Shown piece by piece: positions 24,584-34,488 of a stretch of 64,000 bases of DNA. How positions within the stretch are numbered: the stretch's first letter is position 1; every line of letters begins with the position of its first letter. Position numbers and translations under genes: made by a program. The stretch spans positions 372,001 to 436,000 of the forward strand of contig NZ_CP104041.1 of assembly GCF_025152745.1 (NCBI RefSeq), in the 5' to 3' direction. This DNA is from Rhizobium sp. WSM4643. GTDB taxonomy: Bacteria; Pseudomonadota; Alphaproteobacteria; Rhizobiales; Rhizobiaceae. The notes under the pieces are model-generated. The model did no database searches, had not been told where the DNA came from, and saw only the letters and a list, made by a program, of their open reading frames with translations.

Positions 24584-26620
24584 ATGTCGAACGATCCCCT
24601 TCTTCAGCCCTATCAGCTCAAGCATCTGACGCTGCGCAACCGTATCATCGTGACCTCCCACGAGCCGGCTTATCCGGAGGACGGCATGCCAAAGGAGAGG
24701 TATCGCGCCTATACGGTGGAGCGGGCAAAGGGCGGCGTGGCCTTGACGATGACGGCTGGCTCGGCCGCGGTTTCCAGGGACAGCCCGCCGGTCTTCAACA
24801 ACCTGCTCGCCTATAAGGACGAGATCGTGCCCTGGGTCAGGGAAATGACCGACGCCGTGCATGAAGAGGGTGCGGCGATCATGATCCAGCTCACCCATCT
24901 CGGCCGGCGCACGCGCTGGGACAAGGGCGACTGGCTGCCGGTGGTGGCGCCGTCGCATCATCGCGAGGCTTCCCACCGCTCCTTCCCGAAGAAGATGGAA
25001 GATTGGGACATCGAGCGCATCATCAAGGATTTCGCCGATGCTGCGGAGCGCATGAAGGCAGGCGGCATGGACGGTGTCGAACTGGAAGCCTACGGCCACC
25101 TGATCGATCAGTTCACGTCTCCGCTCACCAATGAGCTTGACGGTCCCTATGGCGGCTCGCTCGATAACCGTTTGCGGTTCTGCTTCGACGTCTTCAAGGC
25201 GATCCGGCAAAGGGTGGGGAACGACTTCATTCTGGGCGTGCGCTATACCGCCGACGAATGTCTTCCCGGCGGTACCGGCAAGGGCGACGGCATCGAAATC
25301 TCCAGGCGTCTGAAGGCAAGCGGCCTCATCGATTACCTGAACGTCATTCGCGGCCACATCGATACCGATGCGGGTCTGACCGACGTGATCCCGATCCAGG
25401 GCATGGCGAATTCACCGCATCTCGATTTCGCCGGCGAAATTCGCGCCGCAACCAATTTCCCGACCTTCCATGCGGCGAAAATCCCTGACGTCGCCACCGC
25501 GCGCCACGCGATCGCCTCCGGCAAGGTCGACATGGTCGGCATGACGCGCGCCCACATGACCGACCCGCACATCGTCCGCAAGATCATCGAAAAGCGCGAA
25601 GACGATATTCGTCCCTGCGTCGGCGCCAATTACTGTCTCGATCGCATCTACCAGGGCGGCGCCGCCTTCTGTATCCACAATGCCGCCACCGGCCGCGAAC
25701 TGACCATGCCGCACATCGTGGCGAGGGCCGACTTCAAGAAAAAGGTCGTCATCGTCGGCGCCGGCCCGGCCGGTCTGGAAGCGGCGCGCGTCGCCGGAGA
25801 ACGCGGCCACCAAGTCGTCGTTTTCGAAGCGGCGAACAATCCCGGCGGTCAGATCCGCCTCACCGCCCAAAGCGAGCGCCGCAGGGAGATGATCAGCATC
25901 ATCGACTGGCGCATGAGCCAGTGCGAGAAATACGACGTCACCTTCCACTTCAACACCTGGGCCGAAGCGGACACGATCGGAGCCGAGAACCCCGATGTCG
26001 TCATCATCGCGACCGGCGGCCTGCCGCATACCGAGGTTCTCGCCAGCGGCAACGAGTTGGTGGTCTCGTCATGGGACATCATCTCCGGCGACGTGAAGCC
26101 TGGAACCAACGTGCTGATCTTCGACGATGCCGGCGACCATGCCGGCCTCCAGGCAGCGGAGTTCCTCGCCCAGGCAGGCGCCAAGGTCGAGATCATGACG
26201 CCGGACCGGTCCTTCGCGCCCGAGGTCATGGCCATGAATCTGGTGCCCTATATGCGGTCCCTGCAGAAGCACGACGTGACCTTCACCGTCACCTATCGTC
26301 TCGAGGCCGTCGAGAAGAGCGGCAACCAGCTCGTCGCCCATATCGGCAGCGATTACGGCGGGATTGCCAAGCAGCACAGCTTCGACCAGATCGTCGTCAA
26401 TCATGGGACCATTCCGCTCGATGAGCTCTATTTCGAACTGAAACCCAGCTCGAGCAATCTCGGCGAGATGTCGCACGACCAGCTTCTTTCCGGAGAACCT
26501 CAGTCCGTCATTCGCAATCCTGATGGCAAGTTCCAGCTGTTCCGGATCGGCGATGCGGTCGCCGCACGCAACACGCATGCGGCCGTCTATGACGGGCTGC
26601 GCATCGCGAAAGATATCTAA
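24584..26620 (+). CDS. N-methylproline demethylase-like (StcD-type) NADH:flavin oxidoreductase
   Basis: A 678-residue protein of the trimethylamine/dimethylamine dehydrogenase family. Residues 1-370 form an Old Yellow Enzyme FMN barrel (QPYQLKHLTLRNRIIVTSHEP, then DGVELEAYGHLIDQF and PYGGSLDNRLRF). The Fe-S segment has Cys at about 345, 351 and 363, but the usual second Cys position (348) is Ala. The last 300 residues hold a second dinucleotide-binding region (VVIVGAGPAGLEAARVAGERG). Rhizobial relatives are assigned to N-methylproline demethylation in stachydrine use, releasing formaldehyde. The etfBA genes downstream are logical electron acceptors, and the formaldehyde genes further on fit the product. 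It leads the plus-strand operon controlled by the TetR region. Confidence 0.82.
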   Translation: MSNDPLLQPYQLKHLTLRNRIIVTSHEPAYPEDGMPKERYRAYTVERAKGGVALTMTAGSAAVSRDSPPVFNNLLAYKDEIVPWVREMTDAVHEEGAAIMIQLTHLGRRTRWDKGDWLPVVAPSHHREASHRSFPKKMEDWDIERIIKDFADAAERMKAGGMDGVELEAYGHLIDQFTSPLTNELDGPYGGSLDNRLRFCFDVFKAIRQRVGNDFILGVRYTADECLPGGTGKGDGIEISRRLKASGLIDYLNVIRGHIDTDAGLTDVIPIQGMANSPHLDFAGEIRAATNFPTFHAAKIPDVATARHAIASGKVDMVGMTRAHMTDPHIVRKIIEKREDDIRPCVGANYCLDRIYQGGAAFCIHNAATGRELTMPHIVARADFKKKVVIVGAGPAGLEAARVAGERGHQVVVFEAANNPGGQIRLTAQSERRREMISIIDWRMSQCEKYDVTFHFNTWAEADTIGAENPDVVIIATGGLPHTEVLASGNELVVSSWDIISGDVKPGTNVLIFDDAGDHAGLQAAEFLAQAGAKVEIMTPDRSFAPEVMAMNLVPYMRSLQKHDVTFTVTYRLEAVEKSGNQLVAHIGSDYGGIAKQHSFDQIVVNHGTIPLDELYFELKPSSSNLGEMSHDQLLSGEPQSVIRNPDGKFQLFRIGDAVAARNTHAAVYDGLRIAKDI

Positions 26621-26668
26621 TCGCTACAGTGGACCGCTTGCTGGTCGATCGTCTCGGGAGGTGATGAC

Positions 26669-27274
26669 ATGAGGTTACGCAATGAAAGCCTCCAGATCTT
26701 CCTGGATGCGGCTTTCGCGGCTTTCGACCAGTTCGCCAAGGCCCCGGAAGCCCGCCGTTCGGTTCGTCAGATTTTTGCGGCGCTGGAGCGCCCAGGGATC
26801 GCGCGTACGGGGCCGGGAAGCCGATTGCCCGTGTGTGCTCAGCTTGATGTGGCGCTTTCCTTCGATACGTCCTATCCTTCGCTGACGCGTTTGATCGAGG
26901 GGTTCAAAGGCGTCGAGCCAATGCTTGAATGGCATCGGCGCACCAAGTATGACCACACGGCCAGCGACAATTTTGTCGATGGGCATGCCAATGCCATGAT
27001 TATCGGCCCGGGAGGATTGGAAGAGCGGAGCGACCTGTGGATCGGCGTGACGTTGATGGCGCCTCACGTGCGCTATCCGGATCACGATCATGCGCCCGAG
27101 GAAGTCTATCTCGTGCTTTCCGAGGGAGAGTTCCAGCAGGGGGAGCGTGACTGGTTTTCGCCAGGAATCGGCGGATCCTTCTACAATATCCCTGGCATCA
27201 AACACGCCATGAGGTCGGTCGACACGCCGTTCTTTGCCTTCTGGGTATTACTTGCCGAACGGCCAGCAGTTTAG
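26669..27274 (+). CDS. DddL-family (DMSP lyase-like) cupin with intact metal ligands
   Basis: The protein is 201 residues long and starts behind GGGAGGTG. The C-terminal cupin carries the DddL-type metal site: H139 and H141 in [13 protein letters not shown], with E144/E145 and Y147, plus H179 in [10 protein letters not shown]. The N-terminal helical region is shorter than in marine DddL. Family members split dimethylsulfoniopropionate into DMS and acrylate, but no acrylate-use genes are seen here and the gene sits between an N-methylproline demethylase and etfB. The true substrate may be another onium acid. A degenerate paralogue lies 1.8 kb downstream. Domain assignment is firm. The reaction is uncertain. 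Confidence 0.75.
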   Translation: MRLRNESLQIFLDAAFAAFDQFAKAPEARRSVRQIFAALERPGIARTGPGSRLPVCAQLDVALSFDTSYPSLTRLIEGFKGVEPMLEWHRRTKYDHTASDNFVDGHANAMIIGPGGLEERSDLWIGVTLMAPHVRYPDHDHAPEEVYLVLSEGEFQQGERDWFSPGIGGSFYNIPGIKHAMRSVDTPFFAFWVLLAERPAV

Positions 27275-27293
27275 AAGTATAGGGGGGTTGCCC

Positions 27294-28055
27294 ATGAAAA
27301 TTCTCGTCCCAGTCAAACGGGTTGTCGACTACAACGTGAAGATCCGGGTGAAGCCGGATGGCACGGGTGTCGAGCTCGCCAATGTGAAGATGTCGATGAA
27401 CCCGTTCGACGAGATCTCGGTGGAAGAGGCGCTGCGGCTGAGGGAAGCCGGCAAGTGCGAGGAAGTGGTGGTGGTGTCGATCGGTCCGGCCAAAGCCGAG
27501 GAGACGCTGCGGACCGCCCTTGCGATGGGTGCCGATCGGGCGATCCTGGTCGAGACCGACGATCAGATCGAGCCGCTCACCGTTGCCAAGATCCTCAAGG
27601 CTGTCGCCGATGCCGAACAGCCGGGGCTGATCATATCAGGCAAGCAGGCGATCGACGACGACAGCAACCAGACCGGCCAGATGCTGGCAGCACTGATGGG
27701 AATTGCCCAAGCAACCTTCGCCTCGAAGATCGAGATCCAAGCCTCTGGTTCTGGGGGCAAAGCAACCGTCACCCGCGAAGTCGATGGCGGCCTGCAGACG
27801 ATCGAGATCAAGCTGCCGGCGGTCGTCACATCAGATCTGCGCTTGAACGAACCGCGCTATGCCTCGCTGCCGAATATCATGAAGGCGAAGAAGAAGCCGC
27901 TCGACAAGAAGACGCCCGGCGACTTCGGTGTCTCCACCACACCGCATCTCAAAGTGTTGAAGACCGAGGAACCGTCAGGCCGCAAGGCCGGCGTCAAGGT
28001 CAAGTCGGTCGCCGAACTGATCGACAAGCTCAAAAACGAAGCCGGCGTGCTGTAA
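27294..28055 (+). CDS. etfB: Electron transfer flavoprotein, beta subunit
   Basis: A 253-residue protein opening [20 protein letters not shown], with [35 protein letters not shown] and [23 protein letters not shown], all standard EtfB landmarks including the recognition loop. It binds AMP and pairs with EtfA to carry electrons from flavin dehydrogenases to the quinone pool. The ATG at 27294 follows AGGGGGG, 19 bases after the DddL-like gene. Its place in this operon suggests a dedicated acceptor for the StcD-like demethylase or a related dehydrogenase. Confidence 0.93.
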   Translation: MKILVPVKRVVDYNVKIRVKPDGTGVELANVKMSMNPFDEISVEEALRLREAGKCEEVVVVSIGPAKAEETLRTALAMGADRAILVETDDQIEPLTVAKILKAVADAEQPGLIISGKQAIDDDSNQTGQMLAALMGIAQATFASKIEIQASGSGGKATVTREVDGGLQTIEIKLPAVVTSDLRLNEPRYASLPNIMKAKKKPLDKKTPGDFGVSTTPHLKVLKTEEPSGRKAGVKVKSVAELIDKLKNEAGVL

Positions 28056-28080
28056 TCAGCTGGGAACAGGAGCCAATATC

Positions 28081-29010
28081 ATGACCATTCTTCTTCTGGC
28101 TGACCACGACAATGCCAGCCTGTCCGATCAGACCGCCAAGGCGCTGACGGCGGCCTCCAAAATTGGCGGCGACGTGCATGTGCTGGTTGCCGGCAAGGCT
28201 GCCAAGCCCGCTGCCGACGCCGCCGCCAAGCTTGCCGGCGTCTCGAAAGTGCTGCTCGCCGAAAGCGACGAACTCGCCAACAATCTGGCAGAGCCGCTCG
28301 GCGACCTGATCGTTTCGCTCGCGGGCAGCTACGACACGATTATCTCGGCCGCCACCTCCGTCGGCAAGAACGTGCTGCCGCGCGTCGCTGCCCTTCTCGA
28401 CGTTGCCCAGGTCTCCGAGATCATCGAGGTGATCTCGTCCGACACCTTCAAGCGGCCGATCTATGCCGGCAACGCCATTCAGACGGTGCAGGCAACGGAC
28501 GCCAAGAAGGTGATCACCGTGCGTACCGCATCCTTCGCCTCTGCGCCGGAGGGTGGTTCGGCGACGATCGAGGCGATCCCGGCGATATCCGATCCGGGGC
28601 TGTCGACCTTCGTCAGGGATGCGCTGTCGGCCTCAGACCGGCCGGAACTGACCTCGGCCAAGATCATCATCTCCGGCGGCCGGGCGCTCGGCTCGGCGGA
28701 AAAGTTCAGGGAAGTCATCCTGCCGCTCGCCGACAAGCTCGGTGCCGCCGTCGGCGCATCCAGAGCCGCGGTCGATGCCGGTTATGCGCCGAACGACTGG
28801 CAGGTCGGCCAGACCGGCAAGGTGGTGGCGCCTGATCTCTATATCGCATGCGGCATTTCAGGCGCCATTCAGCATCTGGCCGGCATGAAGGATTCGAAGG
28901 TGATCGTCGCCATCAACAAGGACGAGGAGGCGCCGATCTTCCAGGTCGCCGACTATGGCCTCGTCGCCGATCTCTTCGATGTCTTACCGGAATTGCAAAA
29001 GGCGCTCTAG
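28081..29010 (+). CDS. etfA: Electron transfer flavoprotein, alpha subunit
   Basis: A 309-residue protein. The C-terminal FAD-binding signature is present ([50 protein letters not shown], here spanning about 200-250), then [31 protein letters not shown]. It carries the FAD of the ETF heterodimer. It follows etfB by 25 bases with a GGAGCC ribosome site and precedes the degenerate DddL-like gene by 15 bases, so all are probably co-transcribed. A dedicated ETF in a betaine operon is consistent with FAD/FMN-dependent N-demethylation. Confidence 0.93.
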   Translation: MTILLLADHDNASLSDQTAKALTAASKIGGDVHVLVAGKAAKPAADAAAKLAGVSKVLLAESDELANNLAEPLGDLIVSLAGSYDTIISAATSVGKNVLPRVAALLDVAQVSEIIEVISSDTFKRPIYAGNAIQTVQATDAKKVITVRTASFASAPEGGSATIEAIPAISDPGLSTFVRDALSASDRPELTSAKIIISGGRALGSAEKFREVILPLADKLGAAVGASRAAVDAGYAPNDWQVGQTGKVVAPDLYIACGISGAIQHLAGMKDSKVIVAINKDEEAPIFQVADYGLVADLFDVLPELQKAL

Positions 29011-29025
29011 CGGGGGAGACCGAAC

Positions 29026-29721
29026 GTGGCGCGCGTCGTGGGACGTCCAATCAAACCTGGTGCCGACCTTCTTCTCAACGATGACGAGAAGCCGGCATAC
29101 ATCCGGCTGCACGACATCGGCAGAGAGAGGCGCTCTCGGCCGCTGCAGGAATTTCTCAATGACATCGGCGGCCTGATGCTGTCGGCGGAGGCTCCTGCCG
29201 TCGCCAGCTTCGTCGCGGGCAAGGTCCTCCAGAGGCTGCTCAAGACCGGCAAGGTGCGTCCGGAGGGCGGGCCTCTTCCCGGCGCGCCGGAAGGGCTGGA
29301 TGACGCGATCGGCCATCTTGCAAAATCGGGACAGAAATACGAGGCGATCGCCAGCCAGTTCCGTAGTCTCGCCGACAAGCTGCTCTGGAGACGCGGCCGT
29401 TCCGGTCCGTTTGCAAGCCTTAATTTCGGCGATACGCATTCCCATGCAGTCATGGTCGGCCCCGGCGGCATGGAGGAGCGCGCCGATCTGAGGGTCGGCG
29501 TGATCTATATGGATCGCTATACAAGATTTCCCGATCATGTTCAGACGCAGCCCCGAGCCTTCATCCTGCTTTCGCCGGGTGAAATCCGCCTTGGCGATTC
29601 CGAGTGGTTCTCTGCTGGTGTCGGTACGGTCTTTGCGAACGACGCCGGCGAATCTTTCGCGATAAGATGCACAGCCCGGCCGCTGCTGGCGGTCTGGTGC
29701 CAGATTGAGCGGGAGAGGTGA
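29026..29721 (+). CDS. Degenerate DddL-like cupin paralogue lacking most metal ligands
   Basis: The protein has 231 residues and starts at a GTG behind GGGGGAGA. The C-terminal 95 residues align with the intact paralogue at 26669 ([23 protein letters not shown] versus [23 protein letters not shown]). The metal site has changed, however: H171 is retained, the second His is Gln173, the Glu is Arg177, the Tyr is Phe179, and the third His position is occupied by Ser/Phe. The frame is intact and well spaced after etfA, so it looks selected rather than decayed. It could be a non-catalytic partner or sensor, or bind a different ligand. No enzymatic function should be assumed. Confidence 0.65.
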   Translation: MARVVGRPIKPGADLLLNDDEKPAYIRLHDIGRERRSRPLQEFLNDIGGLMLSAEAPAVASFVAGKVLQRLLKTGKVRPEGGPLPGAPEGLDDAIGHLAKSGQKYEAIASQFRSLADKLLWRRGRSGPFASLNFGDTHSHAVMVGPGGMEERADLRVGVIYMDRYTRFPDHVQTQPRAFILLSPGEIRLGDSEWFSAGVGTVFANDAGESFAIRCTARPLLAVWCQIERER

Positions 29722-29869
29722 TAGGGTCCTTGGCAACAGCGAGCCTGAGATGAACGAAAAGCCGAACGCGAGAGCGTGAAGTCTCGCGGTGAAGCAGCAG
29801 CAGATCGGCGAGAGCTGGCCCCTTCGAATATGCAGCATCAGAATTCAATTTGACAGGAAGGATATCAAA

Positions 29870-30997
<1,128 letters not shown>

Positions 30998-31000
30998 GCG

Positions 31001-31837
31001 ATGAAGACGATCTCGACCGAAAATTCTCATGGCGGCACCCAGGGCGTTTACGTCAATCGCTCGGATGTCTGTGACTGCGACATGACCTTTGGGGTATTCC
31101 TGCCGCCGCAGGCCAAAGCACGGAAGCTGCCGGTTCTATGGTACCTTTCCGGCCTGACCTGCACCCATGCCAATGTCATGGAAAAGGGAGAGTATCGGCG
31201 TCTTGCCGCAGAACTCGGCATGATCATCGTCTGCCCCGACACCAGTCCGCGGGGCGATGCCATCCCGGACGAACCGGATAATTGGCAGTTTGGCAAGGGT
31301 GCCGGCTTTTATGTCGATGCCACCGAGCCGCCGTTTGCGCAGAATTATCGGATGTACAGCTACATCGTCGACGAATTGCCAAAACTTATCGCGGCCGAGT
31401 TTCCCGTCGACATGACGCGACAGGGAATCTTCGGTCACTCGATGGGGGGACATGGCGCGATCACGATCGCGCTCAAGAACCCCGAACGCTTCGGCAGCTG
31501 CTCGGCCTTCGCGCCGATCAGCCATCCCTCGGTCTCCGGCTGGTCAAAGCCGGCATTCCGGAAATATCTCGGAGCGGATGAAACGCGCTGGCGGGCATAT
31601 GATGCCTGCTCACTGATCGAAGACGGGCACCGGTTCCCCGAGTTCCTCGTCGACCAGGGGACGGCGGATAGCTTCCTGGAGGATGGATTGCGCCCCGACG
31701 AGCTCAGGCAAGCCTGCGAGACGGCCGGCATCAGCCTGCGGCTTCGGATGCAGGAAGGCTACGGCCACTCCTACTTCTTCATTTCGACATTCATGGAAGA
31801 CCATCTGCGCTGGCACGCGCGAAGATTGGGAGACTGA
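31001..31837 (+). CDS. fghA: S-formylglutathione hydrolase
   Basis: A 278-residue alpha/beta hydrolase of the esterase D group. Landmarks are VLWYLSGLTCTHANVMEKG, CPDTSPRGDAIPDEPDNWQFG and GAGFYVDATEPPFAQNYRMYSYI, then the nucleophile elbow GHSMGGHGA with catalytic Ser, and the late Asp and His regions (LVDQGTADSFLED, GYGHSYFFISTFMEDH). It hydrolyses S-formylglutathione to formate and glutathione. It starts three bases after the dehydrogenase stop, so translation is probably coupled. Confidence 0.94.
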   Translation: MKTISTENSHGGTQGVYVNRSDVCDCDMTFGVFLPPQAKARKLPVLWYLSGLTCTHANVMEKGEYRRLAAELGMIIVCPDTSPRGDAIPDEPDNWQFGKGAGFYVDATEPPFAQNYRMYSYIVDELPKLIAAEFPVDMTRQGIFGHSMGGHGAITIALKNPERFGSCSAFAPISHPSVSGWSKPAFRKYLGADETRWRAYDACSLIEDGHRFPEFLVDQGTADSFLEDGLRPDELRQACETAGISLRLRMQEGYGHSYFFISTFMEDHLRWHARRLGD

Positions 31838-31891
31838 TTGCAGAGCTTGGCCGGGCATATCGCAAACGGCCCAGAAGGGGAGGAGAAACCC

Positions 31892-32464
31892 ATGACCAGC
31901 ATAGCCATACATCCGGCAGTGGATTCAGGCTTTCGGGCGACTGACGCTGCTTTTGCAGGCGGGACGCTCGTCTGCAAGTGCACAAGCAATCCCGTGAAGG
32001 TCAGGATCAAAGGTGATATCGCCCACAACCACGCCTGCGGCTGCACGAAGTGCTGGAAGCCCGACGGTGCCGTCTTTTCGGTCGTGGCGGTCGCGCCGAC
32101 CGAAAGCGTCGAAGTCCTGGAGAACGGCGATAAGCTCGCCGTCGTCGATTCCGCAGCCTTGATCCAGCGCCACGCCTGCAAGGAATGCGGCGTTCATATG
32201 TATGGGCCGGTCGTGCGCGAACATCCGTTCCAGGGATTGTCGTTCGTCCATCCGGAGCGCTTTCAGGAAAGCGGCTGGGCGAAGCCGGGCTTTGCAGCCT
32301 TTGTGTCGTCGATCATCGAAAGCGGCTTCGACCCCGCCAAGATGGACGCCGTCAGAGCGCAGCTGAAGGCATCGGGCCTCGAGCCCTACGACTGCCTGAA
32401 CCCGGGACTTATGGATTATATGGCAACCTGGACCGCCAAGAAGAGCGGCGTCCTGGCCGCGTGA
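31892..32464 (+). CDS. gfa: S-(hydroxymethyl)glutathione synthase (glutathione-dependent formaldehyde-activating enzyme)
   Basis: A 190-residue protein from the ATG at 31892, behind GGGGAGGAG. It has the Gfa zinc ligands: the CKC motif in GGTLVCKC, the CGCTKCW motif, and [11 protein letters not shown], followed by FVHPERF and [12 protein letters not shown]. It condenses formaldehyde with glutathione, the first step of the pathway completed by the two preceding genes. It is the last gene of the operon that begins at 24584 and is followed by a strong hairpin. Confidence 0.92.
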   Translation: MTSIAIHPAVDSGFRATDAAFAGGTLVCKCTSNPVKVRIKGDIAHNHACGCTKCWKPDGAVFSVVAVAPTESVEVLENGDKLAVVDSAALIQRHACKECGVHMYGPVVREHPFQGLSFVHPERFQESGWAKPGFAAFVSSIIESGFDPAKMDAVRAQLKASGLEPYDCLNPGLMDYMATWTAKKSGVLAA

Positions 32465-32472
32465 TCGATCCT

Positions 32473-32497
32473 GGGGAGCGCCGAGCCGGCGCTCCCC
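32473..32497 (+). terminator. Terminator hairpin after gfa
   Basis: GGGGAGCGCC and GGCGCTCCCC pair perfectly (10 base pairs) around a GAGCC loop, eight bases after the gfa stop. No T run follows, as is common in high-GC genomes. Confidence 0.65.
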
Positions 32498-32773
32498 GAC
32501 AAACCCGCCGCTATCCGGATATCGAGATACTCCGTGATGCCGCGCGCCGGCTTACCGGCGGCCAGGCTTCCGACGCCTGATGATCAATGTCGATGCGCAC
32601 TACATGAACCTCGACTGCAGAGAAATCCTCACCGACCCGCCACGATAATCCGCTTGGAAAAAACTCCGCGATGGCCGCCGCCGCGGAGCGCGATCCTGTG
32701 CAGCGCTTTGAAATGACGCCTGACGCGCACCCGGGACGCTTTGATCGGTATCATTGTGTATTTAAGAAATACT

Positions 32774-32798
32774 AATTGTGTACGCAGAGTACACAATT
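32774..32798. promoter_or_regulatory. Candidate GntR operator: AATTGTGTAC-N5-GTACACAATT
   Basis: A perfect palindrome with 10-base arms, 65 bases upstream of the GntR start. A matching half-site ATTGTGTA lies at 32753-32760, 22 bases upstream in the same orientation. The surrounding 32498-32863 contains no other recognisable gene. Size and position suit autoregulation by the FCD-type regulator. Confidence 0.6.
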
Positions 32799-32863
32799 GT
32801 TGACTCGCCGAGGGAGGCGTGCCATCTTCACGCCGTAGAGCAACCAGCGGCCGGAGAGCGACG

Positions 32864-33580
32864 ATGGCAAAGACACCCAAGAGCAATCTCTACGAAGACC
32901 TGAAGCGCCAGATTCTGACGATGGAGCTGGATCCGGATGCCGATCTGGACGAGGCCAGTTTGAGCGAAAAATATGGCCTCTCCCGAACTCCGGTCCGCGA
33001 CATATTCCGTCGCCTTGCCGGTGAGGGCTATATCGATATCCGCGAGAACAGGGGCGCGCGGGTCATCCCGATGAACCACTCCACCTTGCGGAATTTCTTT
33101 CTCGTCGCGCCGATGATCTATGCAGCAATCGGCCGTCTCGCTGTGCAGAACTTCAAGCCCTCCCAGCTTTCAGACCTGAAGCAGACCCAGGAGCGGTTCC
33201 GCGCCGCCAGCGAGAACATGGACCCTCTGGCGATGGTTCTTGAGAACAATCGCTTTCACGAAATTTTCGGCGAGATGTCGGGCAACGTCTATCTGCAGCC
33301 GAGCCTCGGCCGGCTGCTCATCGACCACGCGCGTATCGGCCACACCTTCTTCCGGCCGAGGAACGAGGACATGAAGCGGCGGCTTCAATTGGCCGCCGAC
33401 CATCATGACGGCTTCATCGATGCGCTCGGCGCTCACGACGAGAATGCCGTCGTCGACCTCGTCTTCGAACACTGGGAATTGTCCCGCGAGAACATGGAAA
33501 TGTTCATCGCCCCGCAAGGCCTCAAGGCGGACGCCTTCCTCGGCGGCCCCGCCTCGCAACTATTGGAGAAATCGTCGTGA
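32864..33580 (+). CDS. GntR-family (FCD subfamily) regulator of the hydroxyproline-type operon
   Basis: The protein has 238 residues from the ATG at 32864 (GGAGAGCG upstream); a GTG at 32819 is less likely. The N-terminal winged helix (LYEDLKRQILTMELDPDADLDEASLSEKYGLSRTPVRDIFRRLAGEGYI split by helices) is typical GntR. The C-terminal helical domain contains metal-ligand-like positions (NNRFHEIFGEMSGN, ADHHDGFIDAL), as in FCD regulators that sense organic acids. It heads an operon with a DapA-family enzyme, aldehyde dehydrogenase and FAD oxidoreductase, and its stop overlaps the next start (GTGA). A perfect palindrome upstream is the likely binding site. Confidence 0.87.
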   Translation: MAKTPKSNLYEDLKRQILTMELDPDADLDEASLSEKYGLSRTPVRDIFRRLAGEGYIDIRENRGARVIPMNHSTLRNFFLVAPMIYAAIGRLAVQNFKPSQLSDLKQTQERFRAASENMDPLAMVLENNRFHEIFGEMSGNVYLQPSLGRLLIDHARIGHTFFRPRNEDMKRRLQLAADHHDGFIDALGAHDENAVVDLVFEHWELSRENMEMFIAPQGLKADAFLGGPASQLLEKSS

Positions 33581-34488
33581 AGTTTGAGGGGATCTATACG
33601 CCCGCAGTGACGCCGTTTGATCAAAATGGCCAGATCGACCGGGCTGGATTTGCCGCCGTGCTCGAGTCGCTGATTGAGGCGGGCGTCCACGGCATCATCG
33701 TCGGCGGCTCGACGGGCGAGTATTACGCCCAGAGCAGCCAGGAGCGTTTCGATCTCGCGGCCTATGCGAAAGAGGTGATCGGTTCGCGGCTGCCGCTGAT
33801 TATCGGGACCGGCGCCACGCGGACCGAAGATTCGGTCGAATACGCCAAGGCGGCGAAGGAAATCGGCGCGGATGCGATCCTGGTGTCGTCGCCGCCATAT
33901 GCGCTGCCGACCGAGCGCGAGAATGCGGTCCATGCCCTGACGGTCGATCGCGCGGCGAACCTGCCGATCATGCTCTACAACTATCCGGCCCGCATGGGTG
34001 TCGTGATGGGCGAGGAGTATTTCTCCCGCCTCGGCAAGTCGAAGAACGTGATCGCCATCAAGGAAAGCTCCGGCGACATGGGCAATCTTCACCTGCTCGC
34101 TCGTAAATTTCCGCACATCGCGCTGTCCTGCGGCTGGGACGATCAGGCGCTCGAATTCTTCGCCTGGGGTGCGAAGAGCTGGGTCTGCGCCGGCTCCAAT
34201 TTCCTCCCGCGCGAACATGTCGCCCTCTATGAAGCCTGCGTCCTCGAAAGGAATTTCGACAAGGGCCGCGCGATCATGATGGCGATGCTGCCGCTGATGG
34301 ATTTCCTCGAATCCGGCAAGTTCGTCCAATCGATCAAGCACGGATGCGAGTTGATCGGCCTCAAAGCCGGCCCGGTGCGGGCGCCGCTGCGCGGATTGAA
34401 CTCCGAAGAGAAAAGAACGCTTGAGACCGTTGTCGCCACGTTGAAGCGGACGGTCGGGCAGATTACGTCGGGAGCCAACCATGCATGA
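33577..34488 (+). CDS. DapA/NanA-family aldolase-deaminase, possibly pyrroline-4-hydroxy-2-carboxylate deaminase
   Basis: A 303-residue TIM-barrel protein starting at GTG. The Schiff-base Lys is K162 in VIAIKESSGD and the catalytic Tyr is Y134 in MLYNYPARMG, the same layout as dihydrodipicolinate synthase. GSTGEYYAQSSQER replaces the usual GTTGE loop. The family includes aldolases, dehydratases and the deaminase that turns pyrroline-4-hydroxy-2-carboxylate into 2-oxoglutarate semialdehyde in 4-hydroxyproline breakdown. The following aldehyde dehydrogenase and FAD oxidoreductase, and the racemase-family gene further on, make that last role attractive. It overlaps both neighbouring genes by a few bases, so the operon is tightly coupled. 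Confidence 0.7.
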   Translation: MKFEGIYTPAVTPFDQNGQIDRAGFAAVLESLIEAGVHGIIVGGSTGEYYAQSSQERFDLAAYAKEVIGSRLPLIIGTGATRTEDSVEYAKAAKEIGADAILVSSPPYALPTERENAVHALTVDRAANLPIMLYNYPARMGVVMGEEYFSRLGKSKNVIAIKESSGDMGNLHLLARKFPHIALSCGWDDQALEFFAWGAKSWVCAGSNFLPREHVALYEACVLERNFDKGRAIMMAMLPLMDFLESGKFVQSIKHGCELIGLKAGPVRAPLRGLNSEEKRTLETVVATLKRTVGQITSGANHA

